From NCBI GenBank assembly GCA_003116995.1, contig BDSL01000200.1, positions 1 through 64,000 of the forward strand: 64,000 bases of DNA, read 5' to 3'. Below, piece after piece: positions 23,956 through 35,401 of this stretch (positions are counted from its first letter, which is position 1; the number at the start of each line of letters is the position of its first letter). The position numbers and the translations under genes were made by a program. The notes under the pieces were generated by a model. It was not told the origin of the DNA. It saw only the letters and a list, made by a program, of their open reading frames with translations, and did not search any database. This DNA comes from Yamagishiella unicocca. Lineage: Eukaryota > Chlorophyta > Chlorophyceae > Chlamydomonadales > Volvocaceae.

Positions 23956-26900
23956 TCAGGCATCCCGGAAGACGTAGTTGGTACGGCATATGCTGCGCAG
24001 GTTGAGAGAGAATGGGATTGCGGGCCGTGGGTGGAGGGGAGCGGCTTGGGGCAGGTGATAGGGCGCTCGGCGGGAAGCAAAGAACCATGGACAACCAAAC
24101 GTCCAGGTGCAGCACGGTCACAGCGAACGTGTTAGCACCGCGACTTGACCCCCGCCGCACCTCGGTCCGTGCTCCTGGTACTGCTCCCTGGTGTGGCACA
24201 CGGACCCAAAGGCCGGGTCGCACGCCACCAGGCTGCCGCCGAACCACACAGCGAACCGCTGCATGCCGTGGCTGCGGACCGTGATATCGATGGCCTGGCA
24301 CGCGGTGGTGCGCGGCGGAGAGCCGGGGAGGTAACAGAGCCGGGGTTTTAAGGGCGCAGTGGAGGTATAGGAGCAATGGAGGTAAAAGAGCAGTGGGGGT
24401 AAAAGAGCCGGGGAGGTACCGATAAGGGAACGCGAAATATTACGATTCGGGGCTTGTGCTGCACTGGGCAGCTGCGGAAGTAGTGACCGGCGACGACGCC
24501 CAGGAAAGGCGGAGACGGGGCTGAACGGAGATGCAAGCTACACGTAAGAGACCCGACATGCGCTGAAACTGTACGACAGCGACGCAAGGACGCCGGCTCC
24601 GTGCGTGCCGCCCTCACGGGGCCTCCAGCACCACCAGCAGCAAGCACATGCTGCGATGGGCAGTGCCCGGCACGCTTGCGCCACGTTTATGGCAATCGGG
24701 CTGCACCAGCCAGCCCCAGCCAGCGGCAGTGAGCCCTGCCGTCCCGCCCGTCCGCGGTCTCACCGTTGCACCTGGCTGCAGCCGCCGCGATGTGGCAGCC
24801 GTCAAGTCCGCAGCCAGCCGCCGGGCGAAGTTCTTGAACATCGTGGAGCCGCCGCTGAGCACCACGTTACCGTACAGCGCGCGGCGGGTGTCGATGGGAC
24901 ACGACTGGATGACGTCATCCACCGCCTGCGGTATCGGGTACCCAGGCCGGGTCGGGACTGGGCAGGACAGTGCATCGCTGGGACTGCGGCGGCAGTAGGT
25001 CGCCGCTTCGCACATTCCCTTTCCAATTTGTGCCCTTGTGGGCAGCCAACGCGAAGGCCTGACGGATGAGTGACCGAGTCACAGGGGCGGGCCCCGCCGT
25101 ACCACCGCATCACCAGCCGCAAGACAACACCCTCCGCCTGCATGGCGTCCCATGCGCGATTTGACTCCCCCTCCAAGTCCCCGTAACTCCGCTCCCTCCA
25201 GCCACAGTTAACGGGTGTCTGACGGGTACTCCGCCAGCTGCAGCCGCTGCCCACCAGCTCACCCGAGGCAGCGACGGAGTGCCCGGGGGCGCCGAGGGGC
25301 ACATCCCGGGGCTGAAGAACACCTCCGGCGCCAAGAAGCGCTCGTAGCCCAGGTCGACCGTGAAGTCCTGGCGTCCAGGGAGGGGGGCGGGCGGGCGAGG
25401 GCGCGACGCAAGAGTCGGCGGGCTGGCGGCCCGCGGCTGACTGCGCGCAGCCAAAAGGTGGCATCGCCGCAGGCCCCAGCTCCCAGCCCCGGCCTCACCG
25501 AGCCCGCCCTAGGGTTGGGCAGCTTGAGCGTCCGGTGGTACTTGCCCGGGTCGCGGTCATACCGCCCGAACTCCCGCAGCATGTCTGGCGCCACGTAGCA
25601 GTGCCCCTCCTTGATGCGGCGGCACACGTCCAGGGACATGTCGGGGGGCACCGCCTCGCCCCGCTCCCTGCCAGCCAGCCAGCCAGGCAGCCAGGCAGGT
25701 AGCCAGGTGGGGTGGAGCGGCGAGGGGCAGGAGCCAAAGGGTGGTGATGCGCGATTGTTGGGGAGGATGCCGTGCGCTGCGCTGCTTGCAAATGGTTACG
25801 GAGGCGCGCACGCGGTGCGCTGCGAGCCAGCGTGCGCTGGGGCGCGGGGACCGGCCCGCATACACACACGCCCCTCGCAGCTGCGCTCTGCCCGGCCGCT
25901 CCGAAACCCCAGCCACCTGATCATCTGCTGTACGAACCCCGTGACGGCCCTCCCAGCCACTGGCAGGCTCTTGATGGCGGCCTCCAGCACGAAGCCGTCC
26001 ACCACCGGTATGATGTGAGCCACGCCCTCACCCACGTCCACCACCGTGCCGGTCAGGTGGGCGGAGGCGGTGGAGGGGCCAGAAGGCACCGTGCCGCCGG
26101 CCTGGGAGCCCGGGGAGGATCAAGCGTCCGAGGGAGACCCGTGGATGCCCGAAAAAGGCTCAAGGAGGATCAAGGGTCCGGGGTGCGGGTTGGGTATAGA
26201 GCGGAATCCCGTGGACCGACAAACGGAGAACAAGAGCGACTGAATGTGACATGGTAAGGAAGGACGGGGTGATGAGAACACACGGCGTGGTTGGCCGGAA
26301 CACTTGCCGTAAGCCAAAAGCATTTCAAACAAGGCGCAACGGCGCTGAGACAGTCGGCCGCCAGATCCTCCCGCCCTCCGGCGCCCTCCCTGCCACCCAG
26401 CACCACCCACCTTGGCCGCCGCCCGGTCCGCCCGGTCCGCTGTGGCCCACCCCGCGTACAGCGCCAGCACCGCCTGCACGCCCACGTACAAGCCCGCCAC
26501 ATTGAATGTCTCGAACATGATCTCCGCCATGGCCTCCCTGGACTCGGGAGGGTTGAGCGGCGGCTCCGTAACCACCACCGCGTGCTCCTCGGGGTCCACT
26601 CGAAGGTAGCTGCAGGAGAGAGGGGAGGGAGGGTCGGTGTAGGGAAATTACGCAAGGTGCACCGGCAGGTGCGGGGGCGGAGCTGGCGAGCCCTGCAAGC
26701 GACGAGCCGTCCAGCTACCAACCACCCAGGGCGCAGAGCTGCAGGCCCCTCCCAACGGCGGCATGATATGCCTAATTCTGCTGCTGCCACTGCTACCATT
26801 GCTGTTAACATTGCTGCTGCTGATGCTGCTGCCGCTGCTGCTGCCACTGCTGCTGTCGCAACTCGGACGGCTGCTGCCGTTAATGGGCATGACAGCCCAT

Positions 26901-27620
26901 GCCTTGGTTTGGTGCACCCGAGTTGTTGCGCCCGTCATTCCTCCCTCCCGTCGTCTGTACATGCCACGTTAGTGCCATTCTCCTCTAGCTGGCCGGTTTC
27001 GGCCCCTAATGAGATGGGGCCACGCTGCCAGCTCCCGCGCCCCTGCCCGCACTCCCGGCTCCCCCGGGGCCCCCCTCGCGGCACCCACTGGAACAGGCTC
27101 TTCTGCCAAAACCGCTCCATGGCGTCCCAGTCCGTTACGATGCCCTGCCGTACAGGAAACACCACGCCGCCGCCGCTCGCGCCCGCGCCCATCAACTGCG
27201 CGGCGGCTAGCGCCTCTTCCCCTATCGTGAAGTCCAGGTCACCCAACAGAGGCCCACCAGCGCGGCCGCTGAGGCCCGCGGTTGCTGCCCCGGAGGAGGA
27301 GGACGGCGCGCCCGGCCCGAGGGCGGTCGGGATGACGAAGCTAGGCTGCGGTGCGGCGTGGCGCAGGGCAGGGCGGGGCGCGGAAGGGGAAGGGGATTGC
27401 GGAAATGGCCGGTGTGGCGGGTCAGGTGAGCAGGGTAAGGAGGTTCGGGCGCTGACAGCCGAAGCCGCGGAGAGTAAGTGGGAGAGAAAGGTGTGGACAC
27501 TCACAAGAGGCAATTGGAGTTGCATCTTACCTCAGCGTTTCCAGCGAAGCCTATTTTTGAGAAGCCGGTGCCGCAGTCCATGACCACGGCGGGCCGGCTC
27601 ACGCGCCAGATGGGCTGCAT
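23956..27620 (-). CDS. ARP3: Actin-related protein 3 (Arp2/3 complex subunit)
   Basis: ARP3 is one of the two actin-like subunits of the Arp2/3 complex, which nucleates branched actin filaments in the cytoplasm. Supported exons: 27531-27620, 27089-27345, 26411-26609, 25917-26101, 25499-25667, one starting at 25367, 24764-24957, 24161-24294 and 23956-23992. Motifs in order: phosphate loop [142 protein letters not shown] and a C-terminus ending [12 protein letters not shown], close to the ARP3 tail. Between 25367 and 24957 the phases do not join directly (an exon of length 1 mod 3 is needed), so a small exon is probably missed. An Ala/Gly-rich insert of about 18 residues follows FVIPTALGP. Confidence 0.92.
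26775..26865. repeat. Interrupted CTG/CTA trinucleotide tract in an ARP3 intron
   Basis: An imperfect array of ctg, cta and ttg triplets lies within the intron between exons 27089-27345 and 26411-26609. It creates spurious Leu-rich or Ser-rich open frames on both strands. Confidence 0.8.
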
Positions 27621-28685
27621 TATGTCCGCGGGTATGGGCCCTGTGCCAGCCCCCTAGAATAGACGGTAGCCCCTCATGTTCAAGAGCATGCTTCCCCGGA
27701 CATGACGATCGGCACTGCGTCCTTCGTGTTTACAGCGATCCACATTGAATATGCTCATATAATAAAGTGGTCCTAATTGTGTTCAGAAGCAAACGGTGTC
27801 GTGCTTTGTCTTTGCTCCTCGTGGAGGCAGGGAACTGGCGCCAAACTGCAACGGAAGTTACAGGGTGCCGGAAACCTTTTAAGCAGGTAACGGCATGCAA
27901 TTGCTTCGAACTTTGTTGAATGTGAATCGAAGTGCGATAACTACCGCTTTCGCTCTATTCCCCAACCGAGCCTCTTGCGCTTCCAAAATGAGACTACGGA
28001 GCAGGGAACAACAACCCATACGTTTGCAACGCAGTCTGGACAACTTAAATACAATGTGCAGGGGTCCACATGATGCTCATAGTAAATCCTGTACGACCTG
28101 GCTCCATGGGCCATCACTCCAGCAAAAAATACCCGCCTTTCCCACCCTCCTGTGGGCCCCTCTCTTGACCAAATGAATTCCATCATCCAAACATTCAAAA
28201 CCAAAAATATCCCGCATATAGCAATTTGCTACTGAGGGGCGTTGGCAGCTAGCCATGATGGCGAACCGTGGCAATCAGCAGTGCCCTTGCTGGGGCAGCC
28301 AACGATGTACAGTGAAACCCAAAGATGCGCAGCACTCATTCAATAGTTCTTCCAAAATTGCTGCGTTTGATGAGTTTGTCGGGGTGCAACGGTACGCCTA
28401 AGCGCAGCTGCGCACATAGCGCCACGCATAAGCCGCCCACGCTCAACAATCAACACCCACCCAACGCGCCTGGGCCTCCGCAACTCACTCAAAGCCCCTC
28501 CTCACCGCCTCAGCCCGCGCCTCATTCATACGAAAGCACCCTCCCCTCGCGATGCGATTCAACCAACCCTTCTTAACAACGACATCCCCTCCCAAATACG
28601 CCAACCCGCCTCCTAGTCCGGCACGCTTAGGGGGTGACTCTCACCGGAGTCTGACAAGGACCCTCGGGGCCTACTCAAACAGTAA
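27621..28685. other. Intergenic region upstream of ARP3, no gene seen
   Basis: This lies between the ARP3 start and the 3' end of the RING-CH gene, so it holds the ARP3 promoter. No open frame here has a recognisable domain, and I see no repeat or structured RNA. Confidence 0.55.
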
Positions 28686-29973
28686 TCACCACCCGCTGTA
28701 AGCCAGCACCGCAATCATGATGGCGTACGTGTAAAACGCGCTGACGAGCAACCCCATGATCACGCCGTAAGCCAACATCAGCCAGCAGCAGTGTGACACC
28801 CGCGACTGCTGGCCAGCATCCGCCTGCTGTGGGTGGGTGGTGCAACGAGTAGGGGGTGTCACGCCACGTCGTCCTCACCATCCAGTCAGATAGTGCCGGG
28901 ACGGCTTCCGTGGAAGGTAAGTTCGCAAGTTGGGAACAGGCCGTCGCGTCTCGTAGGTGCGACAGGCAAGTACAGGAGCTGCGCGGAGGCCCACCTGCAG
29001 GTCGCGTTCTTCCGGCAGCAGCAACACGTGGTGCTGCACTCTCATAGGCCCTAGCCCTAGCGCCCTCACACGCCTCTCGCCGCCGCCGCCACTGCCAAAC
29101 ATGACGCCGCCTTCTTCGTATTCAAACTGGTACACGGTGCCGTAGCTGCCGGTGCCGCCGTACGCCGGCGCAGCGGCTTCACGCCATCCGGGCGCAGCTG
29201 GCGGCAGCGGAATCCCCCGACACACAAACGACGGCGGCAGCCTGCCGCCTGCGGCCACGCCGCCCCCCTGGAGCTGCACTCCCGGCGTCATGGCCCTGGC
29301 GCGTTGACCGAGGCTCCCTGGTTGACCGAGGCTCCCTGGCGCCATCGTCTGGCTGGGGTAGAGCAGCAATGGCTGTTGGCAGACCTGCGAGGAGCCGTTG
29401 CGTGTTGGAGCGCAGCCCGCAGGACGTGGAGGGCACTAAGGTCGCAGGCGTCCTTACGCTCTCCCGCATTGGTCTCGTTGGGGCTCGCCCGCGTCTGTTT
29501 CGCCCCCTCCTGCACCATAGCACATGCCGCTAGCCCGGCGGGATATTCCCGGCTAGAGGTGACGCAGCCCACATCAGGCGCGCGCGCCGCACCTCGCACT
29601 GGGTCGCGCTGCCGCCGCGAGCCGCCGCCCACGCCTGCATGCGGGGGAGGTGCCTGAGCCGCGCATGAAGAAAGTGGTCTGCAGTATGCCACGTGCGCTG
29701 GGGCACATAGACGCGCATCCATGGGCCTGCTAGCTACCCTCCCCCAAATGCACGCATCCGGACATCCTCCTCTGCAGCACAGCTGCTCTCCCTCCGCCTT
29801 GAACCAGACCCTCCCTTCCTGAACGACCGACCGGCTGCCGCTGGCCCGGACCGCACTTATGCACCTTGCCTGCAGGCACTCGGGGTGCACGTGCCGCAGC
29901 GTGCCGGCGCAGCCGCAGGGCTGCGTGAGCAGCTGAGCCACGGGGCACTCATCCAGGCAGATGCGGCATTGGC
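28686..29973 (-). CDS. RING-CH (MARCH-type) membrane E3 ubiquitin ligase, 5' exons unresolved
   Basis: RING-CH proteins transfer ubiquitin to membrane proteins. Four exons join in frame: 29870-29973, 29593-29634, 28995-29384 and 28686-28826, giving 224 residues. The C4HC3 zinc ligands are all present: CRIC, C of DECP, CGC, HPEC and CEVC, with the usual LQAWAAARG between the last two pairs. The final exon supplies one hydrophobic segment (LMLAYGVIMGLLVSAFYTYA) that should anchor the protein. The intron after HPECLQ would use a GC donor (CTGCAG|GCAAGG). The alternative GT site four bases away gives the wrong frame and loses the conserved Trp. The middle exon is Gly/Pro-rich. The first known exon begins in phase 1, so a start codon lies further upstream (above 29973), but I could not place it. 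Confidence 0.8.
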
Positions 29974-31563
29974 CTGCAGCCAGCCAGGAGCAGCAGCGAC
30001 AGCAGCGAAGTGGCAACAACAGGCAGCAAGAGCAGGGACAAAATGGCGTGAATTGGCGGAGCCCATCTGTTCCGACCGTGGATGGAGCGGACGGGCTGTG
30101 CCGCTGTCGCTTAAGGGGGGGCCCGAGCTGCTGCGTGGTTGCGACCCACGGGACACTTAAACGGTTACGCGCATCGCAGCGCGCTGCCAGGCTACGTCAT
30201 ATCAGGCCAGCGAGGTGCGTCATCGCTGCCTTTAGGCACATCCTACGCACCGTTGGGCAAGCGGCGCGCGTAGCGCCCGGCAACCAAGCGCACGACCACC
30301 ACCCCGATGATTTCGCGCACAGCGGGCTGCAGGAAGCCCAACAGACACCGCGCTCCGCGTCGCTGGCTTCACCAGGAATTACAAACACCCGAACGCGGTG
30401 CTTTATATATTACCTGTCTCAGTTTCCGCATCGTCCATTCTACCCAGCGTGGCCGCAGATGTGACCCTATGTGACTGCAGGTGCACACGAGTCGCAGGAG
30501 GCCTTGGAACTACTGACGGGCCGCGAATGTCCCGCTTTTCTGGTTGCCAAAACGATTGGCTTTACAAGGAACGAGCACTATGGGGAGCAATGGCTGGCCC
30601 CAGCACGGCCCGTCCGAGGGGCACAAACCACGTCGATAGTCACAACCCCTGTCGAGGCAACCTAGCACGGTTCAAAAGTCGTTGATGTGCATTACTATGC
30701 GTAAATACAGCGCGAACTATGCGGTCGTGCATGACCTATGTTTTCCACAAATCCGTACCCTACAGCAACCGCACAGCTCCACGAACTACGGCGCTGCAGC
30801 ACCGTTTCAACGCACAGGGCCTCCCTATCGCAATCCATCAAGGGGTGTCCTCAAAAGACGCTGCCTAAATATGGTACCAGCGTCCGAACGAAAACCTCAC
30901 CTGCAAGGTAAGCACCTAACACCTAGCACTCTTCGGTTGCAGCCCCGTACCGGGTTGCGTTCATTTCCGGAAGACCGGCTGCTAACACATTTCAGCGCAT
31001 GTCCCTCCCGCCTCAACCTGTTGTAAGCATAGCCGGACTGCCCCTGCCAGCCCTGCCGCGTTGCCGCATGTGGGTGTGCGCCTGCCAGCAGCAGCTCCTG
31101 TCGAGCACCGCTGCCAGTAGCAGCGATCCAGGCAACCAACCAACGGACCCAGCCCCGCCTCGCGGGAAATCCACATGGGTGAAGCACACGGGCGCCGCAT
31201 GAAGCAGCGGGCCATTGGCGCGGTGGCGGCGCCATGGCCGGCCCTGCGCTTCGGCCATCCGATACCTACGTACCTTACTATCGCACCCTCCAGTCGCAAC
31301 CACTGAACCCCTGCCTAACCGGCGTGGATACAGCCACACCGTCCGCAAATATTAAGGAAGGCGAAAAGCTTACGTTCAAAACGCAGAGATCACGCGCCTC
31401 CGACGCGTATGTGTCACGCCCCTCCGACTCAATGGACGGGGCGCTCCGCCATCGCCACCGGTCCTACCTGATCCGCGGCTTCCGCAGGCCCCCCACCCCC
31501 CAACCTACCCGCCCAATCCTGACCACCCGATACGGCGCTACCTAAAGCCGAGGACGGTGAGCG
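29974..31563. other. Region upstream of the RING-CH gene, mostly unassigned
   Basis: The missing first exon of the RING-CH gene should lie here. A Cys/Leu-rich frame continues upstream of 29973 without an ATG. A minus-strand frame at 31013-31348 has a phrase (VVATGGCDSKVRRY) faintly like a WD repeat, but no further blades were found. Confidence 0.45.
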
Positions 31564-34306
31564 TCACTGCAACTGCCCGTTGGAGGCGTGCGCTGGCACC
31601 GCCGCGCCGTCCGGTTGCTGCTGCTGCTGTTCCCGCGGCAACGCCACGTCCGCCGGTCCCGCCGGGCTAAGCAGCGGCTCTTGCTCAGGCGCGCGCGTCA
31701 GCACCAGCAGCTTGCCGCCGGCGACTGCGGCGGTGATGATGGCGGGCAAGTGCAGCGAGTAGAGAACCAGACCGACCCACGGCATAGACATGTACCTGGG
31801 CAGGGGAAGGGGGCAGCCGGGCGGCCCAGAACGGTCAGGACGATACAGCGCTGTACAAAAAGTGACTGGGATGGAGGCCACGCATCCTGGCTTTATTCGG
31901 GCATGCATGCGTGGTGGGCGGTACGGATCATGCGAATTTGACAAGCTGTGACACCCTGGCTTTGCGAGCTCCGGCCTCGAAACGTACGGCTAAGGCCAAC
32001 GCAGCGTTTGCCATGGTTCAATTAGTAATGCCTGTGAATGCGGATACGCTACACCACGCTTGTGTTGCCCTTGCGCCCAGCCCGCACCCGTGGCGCCCAC
32101 GCTGAACACAAAAGCCCCAGCCGCCCCGAAACCATTCCGCCCCGCGTACTTGAGGGTGGTGTACTTCGCCATCATCGCCACCAGCACGGGTCCGACCATG
32201 CAGGCCCCGCCTGCCACCGCCCCGAACACCCCGTTGATGAACCCCGTCACGGGGACGTAGCGCTCCAGCAGCGCCACGGCGTTGGCGTAACCGGTAGAGT
32301 TGCCCAGACCTGTTGGGGCCACGAGCGGCAGCAGGGCACGCAAACTTGGGACGCCAACTACCAGTAGCCAGCCGCCAGCGGCCACCAAGGCCCGGCCACC
32401 CGCCCCCGTCCACCCCACGGGCTCACTCACCCGTCAGGGCCGCCATCACCATGACCAACGAGTGCGACAGGCGCGCGCGTCCCAGAATGAGCGGCAGCGA
32501 GCAGCCAAGGATGGAGAATGGTACGCTGCCCAGCAGCAGCGCCAGCGGGGTGGTGGCGTGGGAGACGGCGGCCTGGGGGGGGTTCCGGAGAGGGACAGGA
32601 GGCGATGACTCAGCGAGAAATTGAACGCTGGCAGGACAACCCGCCTGGTTGCCAGCATCCAATCCCCGCTTTTCACCCTTCCAGTACCGTCATGTCGCTC
32701 TGGCGCTGTGTGCCCACTGCCCATGCCGGCGGCACGCGTAGCAGCCGCCCACAATGCATACCTCCGCACCGCCCGTTTCCACCAGCGCTCGCCACCCGGC
32801 CAGCACACCCACCCCAATCACACGCCCGACGGTGAAGGCTCCCCAGAAAGCGCTGTTGGCAAGAGCCGCCTGAGTGTCGCTCGAGTTGACCTCCTTCAGC
32901 GAGAAGGTGTACAGCCAGTTGCCGATAGCCGTCTCGGCCGCGGTGGTGAAGAACACCAGCACCACCACCGCCACGGTCGTCACCAGCTCGAGGGTGCGGC
33001 TGGCGTGGTGGCGACCGCTGCCGTCGGCGCCCCCGGCAGCGCCAGCAGGCCTGGCGGGCGAGGCGACGAAGAGAAACGGCACAGCCGACGCGAGCGCCAG
33101 GCCGCCGACCAGGTAGAAGACGGACAGCGGAGAGCCGGCGTACGTCTTGCAAGCCTGGGGCGAGGACGTGTATGGCGAGCGCGGGACAGCAGCGCGCGGT
33201 GAGTTCGACCTCTGCGTCATACATATGGGGGAGTTCGACCTCAGACTCTATCCGCCAATGAACCATGCCGACGCGCCCCGCCGAAAGCTCCTTCGCGCGT
33301 ATCATCACAGCGCCGACTGATCCCGCACAGCCGCTACGGCCGCCGCCCGCCACCCCAAACGAACTTCGTTTCGGAGCTCACCTGCGCCGCCAGCGGAATG
33401 AAGAACGAGCCCAGCCCGAACATGGCCAGAACTAGGTTAATGCCGGGACCGGCTCGTTTAGGAAACATCCACGCCAGGCTGGTGAACACGGCCGAGTTGG
33501 TAAAATTGTAGGAAAAGCAGACTACGAAGTACAGCGCCGTCAGCGACCAGACAGACGGCATAAGTGGCACCAGCGAGAAGCCGATGGCCTGGGGAAGAGG
33601 GTGAGCGGCGCGGATGGCCGGGATGGAGATGTATGTTAGCGTTGGTGTAGGGGGGAATGAGTTGAACGACGGGTAGCGAGCGGCTGGTCGGCAATCAGAT
33701 GAGAGGCTTCGGTGCTGGGCCAGAGAGCCTTTCCGTCTAACTCTGCAAGCTTCCGTACTACAGCGAATATGAACACTAATGTGAAGGTCTTGGCGGGAAG
33801 GGGACAGCAAAAATCAAAGGGTTGCACGTGTTCGCTGTGTTTTTTCTGCGAGGGGACACACAGAACAAAACTATAACTAGCAACTACCTCCAGGGTTATG
33901 TCAGCCTTGATAAGCGACCAACCTCTATGAGGAGTGACCCCACGAGCACATGGTGCGTCGGCAGGCGGTCGACGAGCCATCCCGACGGCGTGCCGCTAAC
34001 GATGCAGCTGACGCCCAGAGCGGTGAACAGCGGGCTCAGGTCCGGCTCGTCGACGTGTAACCGTTGTGCCAGAGCCGCTATTGTTGGTCCCAGGATACTA
34101 ACTTGGGAGCCGAAAACTATGAAACTCATCGAGTAGCCGATCAGGCAAGTCAGCAGGTAGCGTCCCGAGTATGCCTGCTTGCCCGGCGTGCCGTCTGGGC
34201 ATGACTGCTCCTCGTCGTGGGATTGCCTATGTTGCGACCATATATCGTCAGTTCCGCTGGAGCTGAAGCGGCCGCCGACGGCTCGCGCCGCGACTGGCGA
34301 CAACAT
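31564..34306 (-). CDS. Major facilitator superfamily transporter
   Basis: A polytopic carrier, perhaps for sugars or other small solutes; the substrate is unknown. Six exons fit: 33923-34306, 33382-33588, 32762-33154, 32431-32572, 32069-32309 and 31564-31795, giving 532 residues. The N-terminal half starts with a cytosolic Ser/Asp/Gln-rich stretch, then hydrophobic segments such as LLTCLIGYSMSFIVFGSQVS. The loop GWLVDRLPTHHVLVG matches the MFS loop 2-3 motif (G-x-L-x-D-R). Later segments include YFVVCFSYNFTNSAVFTSLA, TVAVVVLVFFTTAAETAIGN and FINGVFGAVAGGACMVGPVL. The C-terminal tail is hydrophilic with a Gln run. The general look (TAAETAIGNW, two halves of about six helices) recalls MFSD4/NaGLT-like proteins. 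The join of exons 5 and 6 needs a GC donor and is the weakest. Confidence 0.85.
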
Positions 34307-35401
34307 GCTGTCCTAGGTTGGAAACAACTTCAGCTTTCGTGGCGCAATAATTGGCTACCGACGCAATACCGTTTGTAAGACGCTGGTATTGTGCAGCCCA
34401 CGACGTCAACCTAACTTGCAGCTGATGCAAGGAGGGCAACGAAACCCCACCAACCTAAGGAAAGCGCGTTCGTTCTATTCACCTAGAAGGCAAGTCATGC
34501 ATATGAGTCGTCTAGGAAACAAAGCGTATTGTTTCTCGAGGCGGCTGTCGACTGCGTGACCACGTTGTGCCGTACTGAAACGGTAAGTGACTTCCATGGA
34601 AGGGGCAATGTGAGCATGTGCATGGAGGTAGTATAAGGATACAACTCCGGGCTGATGCATAGTCCGTAAGGATGGCCTGGAAATGACGCCGCATGGAAAG
34701 TCCTGAATACGCACGTTCAGCCTCCGATTTATGTTCAGCTGGAAGACCGTGGTAAAATCAAAAAGGTCTGCAGCTTGTTTATCTCCGACCCTGTGCATAT
34801 GGGTTCGCCCGTGGCGGGAGACGCAAGCCTGCGCAACCGTTTCGTGGATTTATGACCGAGAAATATATCGTGCCCTGTAGCGCAGTTTTGGAGCTTTGAA
34901 AAGCGAACAAGCATAATGTCTTTCAACGTGATCAACTAAGCATTTATCGCTTCCGCATCCTGGCCTACACGATAGAGTGGCTTCTGCAATCCACAGATCC
35001 ATTGCAAAATTCACATATATGTTGACAGCCAGACACCCGAAGGGGTGACAAGGCGACTGAGGTGGATTTTGTACTGCACAGGTTCACATCGCGTGGATGT
35101 ACGAAACCTTCCGAAATCCGGTACGGCACGCGGCAAACTACCGCAGGTCCATGCTTCTTGCTTCATCATACCACCATCACCAGTTAATACCGGCAGTAAA
35201 GCTCTCTAGCTGAAACAACCAAAAAAATCTGCATATCAGCTGTCAACTTTGAGCGACCCTCAACAAATGGTGCAGCCACTACAGAATAGTAACGCGCTTC
35301 TTCGTCCTAACCAGCAGTGACCAGACCATCCTCATATTGGCGTGATAGTAAAAATCCTCGCCTTCTAACGCGTTTTGAAAAGTTCATATTCACCCAGCGC
35401 G
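34307..35401. other. Intergenic region between divergent transporter and GTPase genes
   Basis: About 1.1 kb is shared by the two divergent genes and should contain both promoters. It is noticeably more AT-rich than the coding parts. No supported gene, repeat or RNA was found. Confidence 0.6.

Noticed and set aside
26763..26972. Leu-rich plus-strand frame resembling a transmembrane segment
   Set aside because: It comes from a CTG/CTA triplet tract in an ARP3 intron.
31013..31348. WD40-like fragment (VVATGGCDSKVRRY)
   Set aside because: It is a single phrase with no GH or WD dipeptides nearby and no supporting exons.
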